Assembly: GCA_035236585.1 (NCBI GenBank)
Contig: CP141133.1
Location: 44,719,729 to 44,783,728, forward strand
DNA: 64,000 nucleotides
Direction of reading: 5' to 3'
Origin: Warburgia ugandensis
Lineage: Eukaryota; Streptophyta; Magnoliopsida; Canellales; Canellaceae
This document shows positions 46,401 to 59,219 of the stretch, piece by piece (within the stretch, counting starts at the first letter, position 1; the number at the start of each line of letters is the position of its first letter). The position numbers were made by a program, and so were the translations under genes. The notes under the pieces are model-generated. The model did no database searches. It was not told the origin of the DNA and was given only the letters and a program-made list of their open reading frames with translations.

Positions 46401-49400
46401 CCAAGTCGAAAGTATCATATATATATCATAAACATAATGATATGCATAATATGCTCAACTGAATCCAACTCATGGATATCTAGTATGGTCGACCAACCTC
46501 ATGTCATGCCATATGCAATGCAAGTAAATCCTCAAACCATATGGTCCAACTATGCCCACGACCTCGCTGTGGTGTGGTCCCCGGGTACCTGAGGACACTC
46601 GATCATAGCCTCAACGGGGCATATGACACGTCGACCTAGTGCCGTGACACCAGTGGTAGCCCCCTGTACCACATGCAGTCGACGTAAGGACGTTGCCCTT
46701 TTTGGGCGTGGTACCCATCCACCTAATAGTGGTAGAGGCTGGAGGCCAACCTAAACCTCTCGGCATAGCGCCCACGAGCTTATCAGCCCAAATCATATCA
46801 GATTAAACAAGCAAAAACCTCTTTTTCAAAACCTGTCCTCTTTGGGTCCCTCACAACTGCCTGGCCCTCACAACTGCCTACCCAGCGTCTTTTGGGCACT
46901 CCAACGTCTTTTGGTAACCCTCAAGGACATGCAATCTTTCAAAAACTCAATGCTCACAAATCATACAATGTATGCAATTGTTTGCAAAACATATCTATGC
47001 ATAATCTATATGCAATTATTTGCAAAACATATCTATGCATAAAGCATTTATCATATGTACGCTGAATTAAGTCATGCTAAACAAGTCATATACTTAAAAC
47101 ATGCATTCTCAAAACAATCGTGGCTCTTTTAAAAAGTCTAGTAGCGATAGAGCACCTACCTCAAAGTTTCCTGAAGTCACATCCTTTATCACTCAACCCA
47201 TCCTTGGGTCTCATCTATAAACTCCTGCGTATGAATGGATACAAGGAGTCCTTATTAATTTCAATCCATTTAGACATTAGATTGCTAGCTCTGCCTATTG
47301 GGTCCAAGGTCCTTACCTAATTCATTTGTTAGGCTAGATCCTATGGTGTGGATCTACTTTCCAATAGTTAAACTCTGTAATTTATCCTCTACTCCTAACT
47401 TTAAAGTCTCATTAGGTCCGCGTGCCCCAGTTCCTGGGACACCCGTGTATCCTCGTTGAACTGCGACCGCCTTACATGAGTGCATGCCCAAAGGTCGTGA
47501 CAGGGACCGCGTTTTGCACGCGCACATGCATGCTTAAGTGACGCGCTATGACACGCATCATCGCAAGGACGCACCTTGTAGCATGGGGCGTCTAAGCTCC
47601 CAGGGCACCCTGTGCACCCTGGTCGAGCTAGGACCCGTGCCCCATGTCGCTCGCGCACCTGAAGGCTGCACTTGGGATAGTGTACACACTGTCGTACACC
47701 TGGAACCCGTCCCAGGGACCTAGTCGCAGGTGCACGTGCAGCATGGCGTCCATGGGACACCTGGTTCGTGCAGGGCCGGCCCAAGCCGGCTTTGTCTTCT
47801 CTGGCTAGAAAAACTGGCTGGAAAAAGGCCAGATCCAGCATGGATCTTGGCCTGGGGGAACTGAAATGGAGGAAAAGGGAAGGTAAGGAGGGGCTTACCT
47901 GGCAGCCGGAGATGGCGCTCCTCCTGGTAGGTTGCCTGCCTAAACCCTTGGTGCTGGAAAACTCGAAGAAGGTAACTCTCAATGTCGTGCAAGGCCAAAA
48001 CAAGAGAAGAGAGGGGAAAATGGCAATGGCCAGCCTGACTTGGGCCTGGCCATTGTCGAAAAATCCAGAGGGAAGACTAGTTTGAGACGGGTTTCCGATT
48101 TGCCAGAAAATCTCGTGTTTTTGAGAGGGGAGATGGGGCTTTTTATAGCCCTGCTAGGGCAGTGGCAGAATCCTCTAGAAACAGGGTTTCTGGAGGGGTC
48201 TAGAGGTTGAAGACGACAAGGGGTTCCGTTATCAAAACAGCCCCCTGCGTTTTTCGTTTTTCTGTTTAATTTACAAAACAGCCCCTGATCTTTAAACGAC
48301 CGTAACTTCTTCATACGAACTCCATTTTGGGTGATTTTTGAGGCGTTGGATTCCATTTTTCAAGTAGAATCTAATGGTACCAAGTTTCCTCAAAAATTAA
48401 TTCATTTAGTATTTTAAATAAAGTGAAACATTTAACACAGTTCATGTCCTATAAGATGTCCAATTTTTGTTAAAAATAGTGTAAATTGCTCGGGCGTTAC
48501 ATTATTTGATGATGTTATTAGAGGATTTCCAATGTATGATTATTGATACATTAAAATACCATATTGACTTGATTTTATCAAGAATGATTATGCATGGATT
48601 TCTAATACTTGGTTTTGCGTTTTCGCTAATTTATGATGTGTGTTTCTGCCCAGTGGATTTTATGTTAGGAGGGTCATAGGGTTAGCCACCCTCTCTTTGA
48701 GTTTATATATTATAGACATCTTGTAGACACCAAATGAATCAACGATTTACCAGAATTGAATTTTTTTATAATAAATCTACCTTTGGATTTGTTCATGAAA
48801 GAGGACCAAAATACTTTGATTTCTTACGTTTTAGCAAAGATAATTAGTGGGAAAACTTTGTGCAGTTTGTGGTAATCATGGGCAGGCCATCCATAGATGT
48901 CTGATCATCCACCATGCATGGTAGACAATAGTCTCCCATTTTGATGTTGATGATGAGTGGTAGTGGTTTATTCCTCGGAGTGGTTGCCACTACAGCATAG
49001 CAATCCATGCACTTATTCTGCATGCTCAAGTAGTGTAGATACATTGCTATCCTAATGCACCCACATCGTGATGATGCAACCTCAGGGTGAAGTCTATATG
49101 GGTGGCAAGATGTGGGCGGGCTTACAAACTGAGCAAGCTACAAGTGAGGGACCCAGGGATTGGTATGAGTACTCATTGCCAAATATGAGTGTAGCGGGAC
49201 ACTCGTGGGGCACGTTAGACTTGTGCACCCTATTACTTATGACTTGGATTGATGTTTTGATATGATAAATTCTATCATTATTTGATTTTATCAAATGCAT
49301 AAGCACACATTATCCATGTCTTACATGCCATGATGTTTAGTTATAATATTTCTACACTTATGCACAAATCATGTTTTCGACGGTCATTGCTCTTGCTATA

Positions 49401-50208
49401 GAATCCTTATTATTCATGCATCATTTCTCTCTCGGATATTTATGATTTGACGTATTATATGAATGTTTTTGCACTCATGGGATTTATCATAAACTCCACT
49501 ATTTATACGTCACACTACCTATTCTTTATTGATATTAAATATGGTCACCAACATAAGCGATTGCTTGCTGAGGCATTGCTTTGGTTTGCAATGCCCTAGA
49601 TACAGTGAGAGGTGCAGGTTTGACATATTGACAGAGTAGACGAAGGTGATGGTAGCCTTTAGCAATGTATAGAGGAGATCTTAGAAATGGATAAGGTTTG
49701 TTCAAGACCTTACCTCGGTTATCATTTATGGATTGTGTATGTGTATGATTTACATTGTGACTGGATGTATGGATGTATTCATGTTGGATGTGATGGCTGT
49801 GCATGGACAGACCCTGGCAATGTTGTCATGTCTTTGATTTTCTTATCCACCATTGGAATATATGTTTTTATCAAGAATTGTTTTTGATTTGGATGGATGG
49901 GCATGGAGACTGAGTCTCCTAGGTGTTGTGTTATGTTTTTATATCTATCAAGTGTTGTTGTATCTCATATGTTATATGCGATGGTTCAAAATACAGAGGA
50001 GACTTTGTCAGATTTTAGGTAGAAATGGGAATATCATTTCACCATTAAATTTGTGATTTTGTGGTTGTATGACTCCCTAAGTTTTGAAATGAACGCTTTT
50101 TATTTGAGTTTTTGTTTTTAGTCAATTTTAAAATCAAAATTTTAAATTAGGGATCTCAACATTTTAAAAATTAGTATTATATTATTGTGTAAAACTCAGA
50201 GTGTCACA
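43429..50208 (+). mobile_element. W: 3' LTR (about 4.1 kb) hosting Y2
   Basis: Starts TGTAACAACCC, ends CAGAGTGTCACA. Without Y2 and its duplicated 5 bp it is about 4119 bp. It shares with V and Z the module GCTTGCTGAGGCATTGCTTT near 49560 and the GGACAGACCCT motif near 49807. No target duplication can be tested, since the other LTR is absent. Confidence 0.78.
45846..48501 (-). mobile_element. Y2: solo LTR (2656 bp) in W
   Basis: Antisense copy of the Y family, from TGTGACGACCC (complement of the end) to GGGCGTTACA (complement of the start). Flanked by TTATT at 45841-45845 and 48502-48506. Palindrome at 46486-46495 and TATA inverted repeat at 48136-48151. No interior or second LTR. Confidence 0.92.
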
Positions 50209-50213
50209 CTAAA

Positions 50214-51290
50214 GGAAGTAGGCTTGAATGAGATAGGAGTGAACATAGATATATCATACAAGCTTGACACTATTATAAAGAGAATGGAAAAGTATGATGG
50301 GAGAGCAAACAACTTGAAACTATGTTTCAGACTCTCATGGCTGTTACATCCATTAAGCCTCCACAGGAGGTTTTTCTCTCTCTCTTTTCTAGTCCAGCCC
50401 ATGTGACCATATCTTGTCCACCAAAAAGAGTGCCTAATGACTATCTTTTGGAACAAGTGAATGCCATGAACACATATCACAAACCTAGCAACAACCCCTA
50501 TTTTGAGATCTATAATCATTGATGGGCTAGGCATCCCAAATTTTCATTGTTGAAGAACAACTACCAGGGGTTCATCTGTGAACTCCCCTATCCAAAATTT
50601 TCCTAGAGCAATAGTTCCCAAATAGCCATCTGGCTTCCAACAACCTCGAGAACAAAAGAAACCAACTTTTAAGGAGAATATACATTCCCTTATAGAAATA
50701 TCTTTGAAGCAAAATGAAGAAATTAATAAGGCCTTACACCAATTGAAGAGTGACAGTTGGCATTCTTCCCATGTCAACTCTTAAGTCATAACCAAGTTGG
50801 AATTGTAAGTAAGCTATTTATCTACTACATTACAAGATAGAGGAAAGGGCTAGTTTCCTAGTAAGCACATCCCTAACCCTAAGGGCCAATTCAAGATAGG
50901 GTCTAGTTCTCCAACCCATAGTTCTCATGAGCAAGCCAAGTCCATAACAACCCTAGGAATAGTCGTTAGGTCAATAACAAAGTAGGACAGGCCAAGAAAG
51001 CTATAGAGGATCATGAGGCAATCAAAACAAATGAGAAAGAAAAGATACAGAAATATCCTACTGAACTTGCAGTGGAGGCACCCTATGTGCCTCGAGCTCC
51101 ATTTCCTCAATTACTAAAAAAATCTAGAAAGGGAACAAATTTCAATGAGCTAATAGATGTTTTCAAGCATGTTACAAATCAACATTTCATTGCTCAATGC
51201 CATCAAGGGTGTTCTCACCTACGGCAAGTTCTTGAAAGAGCTCTGCATAAGAAAGAGAAAGCTTTCCTCATTAAGTAAGTGAGCTCTTTG
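50214..51290 (+). mobile_element. Fossil Athila-like gag
   Basis: Conceptual readings give KLDTIIKRMEKYD, then EQVNAMNTYHKPSNNPYFEI with a following WARHPKFS (the YNPGWRNHPNFSW motif of Athila gag). Further on come NEEINKALHQLKSDSW and VPRAPFPQLLKKSRKGTNF near 51090. The reading is broken in several places, so it is a decayed gag piece without its LTRs. It abuts the end of W. Confidence 0.72.
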
Positions 51291-51315
51291 ATCCAACACT
51301 AGACCCTGCTCAAGT

Positions 51316-52270
51316 TTATCCTCTGGTGATTAGTCGTGTAGCTTGCACTATTGAAATAATACTCATTCTTGGCAAGTCTAACTTGCCTTGAAAGGTAAGG
51401 GTTTCTCTTCTTGGGCTGCAAAGAGTGACTATCTTCTTCTTACATGATGCAAAGTTATGTGATATAAATGGATGTGTGGAGCTTGAATCAATTGATACAC
51501 GAGCAAGTCTATTAGAAATCAAAAGAGTACCTTCTATTAGGGCATTGGAGGCACAAGCTTGCTCTGTGGTTAATCCAAACACTCTGCCTTGGCTCTGCGG
51601 TGCGGGTCCCTAGCAGGGATGATCATGCTTCTTGTTTGGGAAATCTCAAATGAAATGTCCCTACTCTCCACATAAGAAACATTAGCGTTGCTCAACAAAG
51701 TAAGGTCCCCCTTAATGGAATTTATGGCAGGTAGGGTGCTGTGTGCAGTCACCTTCTTTCTTCCTAAAGTTAGTCCTCAGTAGTCCATGTGGCCTCTTAA
51801 ATTTGGCTAGTGTAGTAGACCTCTTTCCTATCAAGACTAGTTTCTTACCACTAGTCCTTTCACAATCTTTGGTTGATTGTCTATATTCTCTTTCTACAAT
51901 GGAAGCTAGTTCCACCACCTTGGAAAGTGAGGAGGGATGGGCAGTCAAAATGTTACTCTTCAGGTGAAAATTGAGTCCCCTGACAAACTTCTAGGCAGCT
52001 CTTAGTTCTATGGGACACACTTCAGGGGTGAACTATCTCAATTTGACTATCTTCGTCTCATATTGTTCCACTATCATGGAACCTTGCACCAAGCTAGGAA
52101 ACTCTTGTTCTTTTTGCTCTTGTACATGTGGAAGAAAGTACTTATTAGTGAATACAAGTTTAAAGTCATCCCATTGAATATTTTCCACCTCGCTAAAGTA
52201 GGTTCTCTTGGCAGTAGGCCACCAATGTAATGCCTCTCCCGTCAGCACAAAAGTAGCCACCCACTACTTG
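51316..52270 (-). mobile_element. Fossil Ty3/gypsy (chromovirus-type) gag-protease
   Basis: Minus-strand segments are: gag core ATFVLTGEALHWWPTAKRTY and the FTNKYFLPHVQEQKEQEF motif near 52140; a KVVELASIVEREYRQS helix; a region where the zinc knuckle is expected near 51660; and protease-side GLTTEQACASNALIEGTLLI with DSSSTHPFISHNFA near 51480. Broken and incomplete, with no LTR of its own recognised. It is oriented against the adjacent Athila gag. Confidence 0.75.
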
Positions 52271-54390
52271 TCTATCTTCTGGCACATTGATTGCCTATGC
52301 ACACCTCCTTTACATGTCATGGTTATTAATATAACATGTGATGGGCACCTATGGTTTAATATTTAATGTTTTGTGCTCCTATAGATATATTGATGTAAAG
52401 GCAAGCTCATTATCCATGGAATGACCTAACCTCATTTGTCAATCCATGATTGATGTAAGTGCATCAACTATGTTAAATTGTTGACAGATCCTTGTGCAGG
52501 ATCCATGGTGGATTGACACGCAAGATCCTAAGACTTCATTTGTGCATTGTCCATGTTGGATTAATGCTTAAGAACCCACAATTTGATTAATGGAAAGTTC
52601 ATGTGCATGATCCTTATTGGGTGGTTATAGGATTTAGGCATATGACTCTTATAAGTTGATGGATAATCCATATACATAAAGCCAACATGTGTTTTGTTAC
52701 TTACACTTAGATAACAATTTGAAAGGTCATCATGTGGAGGAGAGTACATGTATATCAAGTTACTATTTCTGGGGAGATCCTACAACTATAAATATTATGT
52801 GAATAAGAGAAAACTTAGCTATAACCCAAGTCATGCATTTTAATAAAAAATGGTGATAAAATATTTTCATGCATTTCCTCAACTCGTGCACACATTAAAC
52901 TCTTTGCTTGGAAACCATGTGTAAACTACGAAGCATGAAAATAGCACAAACAATATGGTCCAAAATGTATTATCATTATTTTATATGATTACTTCCTTAG
53001 TCATGAATTAGGACGTATAAATTGTAAGTATATACTATTATTAAAACACTCGTGATCATCCTAGAATAATTAGATTGAAACATAATTCAATAATTAATTT
53101 ACCAATTGAAAAATACATACGGATTAATTTAATCCTTAGTATGTGCACGTCATCTTCTAATCCATCATTTTAGTATTGATTCAATCTATGATATTTGCAT
53201 TCATCAATGAATGTTGAAACTAACATAATGACCTTAGACTAATGCAAGATGGAAATGTTGTTTGGACTTAAATTATTAATCAAGGTTTAGAGGCTTTTTC
53301 TCTACTCAGTGTCCTTTTGATTGTGAGATAAAAGTGTAATTGCATTGTTTTGGAAGACTTGTTGGAGTCATATGTGTGGATTGATTGATGAGAACTCACT
53401 AGTATGCTATGCTAGGAGTGCAGTTGGCCATTGACACTTTAAAAAGAAATTTTGATATCTACCTGAGGTAAAGGCTTTTATGCATTTGGAAGGGTCATGG
53501 AACTTTCCATTCATTTTGATCCGTTCTCCCCCATGAGGACCAATGTAGGTTGAGCGGTATTCATGATCGATCATAGGTAGGAGACACTAGTTCTCTCTAT
53601 GTGTGTGGTAGATGAGATCTTATATGGACATATATGTATATGTTGGTCAACCTCGAGGGATTTAAACCATTTGTCTTTATGGCCTTAGTAAGACAGTGAT
53701 GTTTGATCAGTTTAATTCTATGTGATATGTTCAAAATATTGGGTACAACTTCTAATGTTGTATACTTTTGGATTGAAATTTGTAATATTCTATGTAATTC
53801 ATGGTGGATTTTGAGATTTAATCATTACTGAGTTTTGATAATGATCATGATTAATCAATAGCATTTTATTATCTTTATGCATCCATATGTTTTCCTGCAT
53901 GTTTTGTCTAGCTTCGAATTTTCCACTGAGTGGTCGTACTTGCCTCCACCATTAAGTTTAGGTCAATCTTCTGAGCAGGACTAAAGAATTGAGGGAAAAT
54001 AGGAACTTTGGAACAGAAGAGTGAAAGTGTGATATGGAAATTAGTTAATTATTTTGTTTAGAATAAAAGCCCTGAACATTTAGAACAATGATGCAATGGG
54101 ACAAATAGCTTTGCTATGAATGTGAGGATTTGATTTAATTTAAGTTATGGTTTCATTTAAGATTGTTTGGGCTATGATCAATGGGTGGGTCATGGTAGTG
54201 CTTATTCTTATGAAATTATTTTAACTATATGTGGAGTTTTAATGAGACACTCGGGCTTGGAAGGTAGTTTTCAAAATTAATACATATGGTACATCTTTGA
54301 AATGTTTTTAAAAAAAAGAAAAAATTCTACTCAGGATCTTGATCATTTCCAAATAAATTTTACAAAGGTTGTTTCTAAAAACCTAAGGTG
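52271..54390 (+). other. Possible diverged LTR remnant
   Basis: Contains CTATGCTAGGAGTGCAGTTGG near 53412, resembling the TGCTAGGAGGG..CAGCCACC motif of Z and W, and ends with AAAACCTAAGGTGTGAC near 54388, resembling V's end. There are no clean boundaries or duplications. The left part (52271-52900) shows nothing I recognise. Confidence 0.3.
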
Positions 54391-54713
54391 TGACTATGTG
54401 TTTGTGAAAATTGTGGACAAGAGGAGAGTATTTTGTGTGCATCTTTCCTTGGAAGGTCTTATACACAAGTTCCTTAAAGCTTGTATGCAATTTTCCTATG
54501 TTTTTTTCCACAGTCTTCTTTTCTTTAGAGTTAGTTGTTGAAGGCTTTCTACACACTTGTCTTTGGAATCTTTATATGCAACTTTTCTTAATGGCTCTCC
54601 ACTTGCTTCTCCTCTAGAAATTTTTATTCCTTTGATTCATTTGCACATCTCTTGGGTAGCCTCCCATGGTGTTATCCTTGCATTTATGCTCTAATTCATT
54701 ACTCTCCAATGGT

Positions 54714-54856
54714 CATCAATCTCTTGTAGTAACAGCTAAGAGAAAGTGGTGGTTGGATTATCTTTTCAAGCAATGAATCAAGGCCATCAATCTTTTTTAT
54801 TCATAGCCAAGAGAAAGTGGTCGTTGGATCATCTTTTTGAGCAATCAGTCAAGGTA
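54714..54856. repeat. Tandem duplication, two units of about 71 bp
   Basis: CATCAATCT..AACAGCTAAGAGAAAGTGGT (from 54714) recurs as CATCAATCT..CATAGCCAAGAGAAAGTGGT (from 54785), both followed by TTGGAT.ATCTTTT..GAGCAAT-like sequence. Confidence 0.8.
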
Positions 54857-55417
54857 AGTGGTTCTTGGTTTTCTTGGGATGTTAACTTTAGGTTTCTCCT
54901 TATTCTTTTTTAGTTATCATTATTGTTTTGATTTTTAAGTTAAACTTACAAGCACATGAATCGGTTGTAATAATTCACATGTTAATGATTAGTGGTCCTT
55001 GCTTAGATTACTTAACTAGCCAAGTTAATGAGATTTTTATCCTAAACTAATAATGGAAACTTAACATAAATGTAAGATATGTAAAGATGCTAAAATAAAC
55101 CAAACTTAAAAACTTTCTTAAAATAAAATTTTTCTAAATCTAGAACTTTCTTAAATTAAAACTTCCTAAAGATGGAACTTAAAAACTTTCTAAATCATGC
55201 AATTTTAACTAATGGGAACTAATATAATGAACTTAGCAATTAATCCATTACTTTCTTAAATTAAACTTTCTAAACATGAAAATTGGAAACTTAGTAAATA
55301 ATATAAACAAACTATTGGAAACTAATACACAAACTAAGCAACAATCCAATCACTCACTGCACAATGAATTGAAGCAACATAATTCAGCAACAATTCTAAG
55401 AAAATGACTTCTAGAAC

Positions 55418-55767
55418 CATGCTCATGACCTTAGAGTGGTCCACATGATTCTAGTGCATTTCCTCCCTATGAAAGCTCACAAATATGATGTAAACCATGT
55501 AAATGATGGTAATAAAAATGCATGGATAGAAATGAAATAACAATGTTAAATTAAAAGAATAACAACATGTGCATGACACCTAGAATGGTGCGTATGTTTG
55601 CTAAGATTGTAAACATACTAAACATCTATATAAATATAATATTCAATCAATTACAAAACATTTGACAAACACTTCAAAATGTAACCTAAATCCTTCCCCA
55701 AACTTCAATTAAACTTAATCCAAAAGCTCCTCAAAACTATGCACATGACACTTAGAGTGGTGTGCAT
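55418..55767. repeat. Three dispersed copies of a hairpin-like 30-bp motif
   Basis: Copies at 55418-55447, 55566-55596 and 55739-55767 share the frame CATG..CATGAC-TTAGAGTGG-..CATG. Inner pairs are GACC/GGTC, CACC/GGTG and CACT/AGTG respectively, so arms differ but still pair. Copy 3 has 7-bp outer arms ATGCACA/TGTGCAT. Confidence 0.6.
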
Positions 55768-58700
55768 GGAATTAAGGGGTTTTTGCTAGAATTAGAGGCT
55801 TGGTTGAGATGTAATTAGATGAATGAAATTGCTTGAATGATTAGTATGGAACTAGAAACATCTAAACAATAAACATGTAAACAATTTAAAAGCAGCATTT
55901 ACCAACAAAAGATAGACTTGACAATCATAAAAATATCATTCGTTCAAATGGAAGATTACAAGGATGGTGCACACTATTCATGAAATTGGTGCACTATACT
56001 TACATCATATAACCCAAAAATAATTCCCATTGCACTTGAATCACTATCCCACTCTCTAAAAGAATCACGCTTGTTAAGAATTAAAACAAGAATATTGAAT
56101 AAGCACAAAAAGGAAGCAAGGGAGTGGAAGCACAATCAAGAGTCTAAGCAAAGAAAGGAAGAGTGTAACCAATGCATTCAAGGTGACTTTAACTTGGCGG
56201 TCACTCTGAGTAAAATATCATTAGATCTTCAGATCAACAAGAAAGAGGAGTTAAAGAGGTGGAAAGATTCTCAACAATTTCCTATGCATGAAACTAAGAA
56301 ATAAGAGAGGTTAAAAAGTAACAAAAAGAAGATCAAAAGAGGAACAAACTAACCTTTAATGGAGGAATCAAGACCAAAACCTAGAAATATGCATGGAAGA
56401 CTTGGAGTGGAACAACCCAAAGAGAAAATCATAGCAACTTCAAGGAGGAATGGTTCCAAAAGTTGAAATAGTAGAGGTCTTTGCAAAGGACAAGGTGCTG
56501 CTAAGTGAAAACCTTAGAAATCCCTTAAGGGAAGAGGGGGGGACCACTTTTTTAGGTGCCTCCTCTCCCAAAAGATGTAATAGTTAGAAGCCCTAGGTTA
56601 GGTTTTATTTGTTGTATTCCTTCTAAGTTGGCTAAGATGTGATCCTAGGGTGGAGATTACTAGAGGTAGAATGTAAGGGTTGGGAATAGAACTAGGATAG
56701 CCAAAAAGGTAAGATACCAAAGTAGGAAGAATACGTATGGATCTAGGTGGTTAGGAAAGAGAGGTAGAAGTGGAGAAAGAGATAGAGAAAGGTTAGAAGG
56801 CGGTGTAGGGGGGCATGGAAATATTGGCCACCTTGGATGACTGAGAGGAAGGGGAATGGGAAGGAGGCTCCTACTTTGTAAGATCTAGGCATGGAGCTCC
56901 TTCCCTCAAGGTTTTTCATGTGGAAATGAGATAAGGAAAGAGTGAAATCATGGGAAAGGAATGATTTGGTGAGGAGGAAAGAAATAAGGAGTGAGACGGA
57001 GATGGGGATATGACAACATGTGATAGGATCAACCAATGGTGGTAGGTGCCATATTTTTAGGAAAGAGTCATCTACCACTTTGGTTTTCATGTGGAAATCA
57101 TAAGGAATCAGAGAGAGATGGAAACAAAAAGATAAAGATGATGGCAGCCCTTGGATGAAGAGTTGATGGTGAGGATGATGAGGAAAAAGAAAGAGACAAG
57201 AAAGAAAGATTGAGAGGGGAAGAGATGATTAGTTGATCTAGGGTAGAGTTAGGAAGGTGGGAGAGGCTTAGAAGGTGGGGCTCTTAGTGGCTTTTAGGAA
57301 GTGAAATTCGTAGTGGTCTTGTAAGGTGAGGTGGAGAGAGAGAAAAAAGTGAGGAAAACATGGAAAAAATAAGAAAAATGAAGTGGGTTCTTCCTATTAG
57401 TCCACATGCTACCTTTCCCAATTGGATTTTCCCTCAATTATCTTCAAAATAACTCTTAAAATCCCATGGATATTTCTTTAGATTTTCCTCCAATCATGGA
57501 ATTCCATGTAGCTTGGCTTATGTGGCTTGATGGCTTGCTTTAAGAGATCATTAGGCTTGGCTTCATGGGTGGCTTCATGGGTGGCTTCAAGGGCTCTTTT
57601 TGCATGTTCTAGTGGCCCAACCCCTTGACTTTGATTGTTGACTATGCTCCTTAGCTTGTCATCTTCTTCATGGCTTGTATATGGCTAGGTGGCTTAAGTG
57701 AATCCCCTACAAAGGTGGTAGACATTGCATGGCTTGTGCATGGGCCCATTTTCGTCACCTTTGACTTCTCAAATTCCATCCTTTGTGTGCCTTAAGGTGA
57801 TCTTAATCCTTGATCTCAAATGAATTGATTACATTTAGGCATTGACTGGATCTTTTGATCACAATCTTCAATTTTCATCTCCATTGATCTTCTCTATTGG
57901 ATCACCATTTTGACTCCTACAAAAGATGAAAAGTCTAATTAAATCTTAGAAAAATATGACTATTCACATACTTACAGTAGATTTGCTTTAAAACCTGCAA
58001 ATTATCAAATATTTGGTCTATTAGGTCAGATATGCATGTGCTACAATTTTTGGCCAAAAACCCTAATTTTCCCTTGTAAGTTATACTACATGGGCAGCTA
58101 ATTGGGTAATTTTATACAATCTTAGACACTTATCAATTATTTGTCATCTTATGTTTAGCCTTTAAGATTCATTCCCGTCTTTTCTTTGTTCTCCCTTTGA
58201 TTCTCTCTTTTGGTTCACACGCATGCCCACTATGGTACCCATTAATGAATGATATATGGATGACATGAGATCTGGAAGTTTGAAGTCAAAGTAATTTGTT
58301 TTCAATGTTATTGTATGCTGCACATCTCTGTTGTAATGTTTTCCATGTAATAAACAAGTTTAGTCTTTGTGCCTCTATCATGCATGCTTCATTATTATTT
58401 ATTGATCATGTTAGTTGGATGTCTAAAATTTGTAGTATTCATTAATCATGTTTAGTTAGATCTTAATCTTTTGAAAGTTTCTAATTTCAGTTTAGAAGTT
58501 TTATTTTTAAAAAGTTCTAATTTCAACTTTTAGAAAGTTCATTCATGTTTAGAAAGTAATCATCTATAGGAAGTATCTTTAAGATAAGTTGGATGTTAGA
58601 AGTGTATTTTTAGGAACTTTTATTTTTAGAAAGTTTCTAATTCTATTTCTTTTGAAAGTTTTCATTTAGAGAAAGTTTCTAAGTTTTAATTTAGTAAGTT

Positions 58701-59219
58701 CATTCCATATTCAGGTTTCCAAGTTTATTTATCTTTGTAGGTTTACTCATGCTTCTAGTCTTGCATTAGTTTTCTTTCTTCAATGCATTTTAGTTAGAGA
58801 AAGTTTGTAATTAGATTTTTTAGAAGTTATTTTTAGAAAGTTTCCTTTCAGTTTAAGTTTCTAACTTTTATGTATGTTTTTCAATTTTTTGCATCATTTT
58901 TTTGCATATTTTTCTAAATCCTCATAATTGACACATTTTCTTTGTTTTGATTCATCTCCATGAGTTTTCTTTTGCATCTTTAAGTCATACCTTTCTTTTA
59001 GTCTAGACTATGTGCTATGTGTAAGTATTTTCTAAGAATTAACTTGCATAAGAATGCTTCAATACATGAAGAACATGCAAAACTAGCCATATGCACTTCG
59101 ATTAAGAGGTTAAAGTAGTAGAACAACCTAGTTTCTGAAAATCCAGTTCTCATCACAGCAAAAGAACTCTACCTCAAAACATTTTTTTTTAACACAAGAA
59201 AATTCAAAATCTCTTTGTA

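Larger units (their letters stand above)
54391..59219. other. AT-rich region without recognised genes
   Basis: No open frame matches a family that I know. It holds a 71-bp duplication (54714-54856), a thrice-repeated hairpin-like motif (55418-55767), blocks rich in AACTTTC (55080-55290) and its complement GAAAGTT (58480-58880), and purine-rich stretches (56740-57380). The right part probably belongs to the 3' non-coding region of the Athila element read on the minus strand. Confidence 0.4.

Noticed and set aside
56071-56304. 77-codon Lys/Glu-rich frame
   Set aside because: Purine-rich DNA gives such frames by chance; no motif or neighbour supports it.
56743-57090. 115-codon minus-strand frame
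   Set aside because: Sits opposite a purine-rich stretch; composition explains the open frame and nothing matches a known family.
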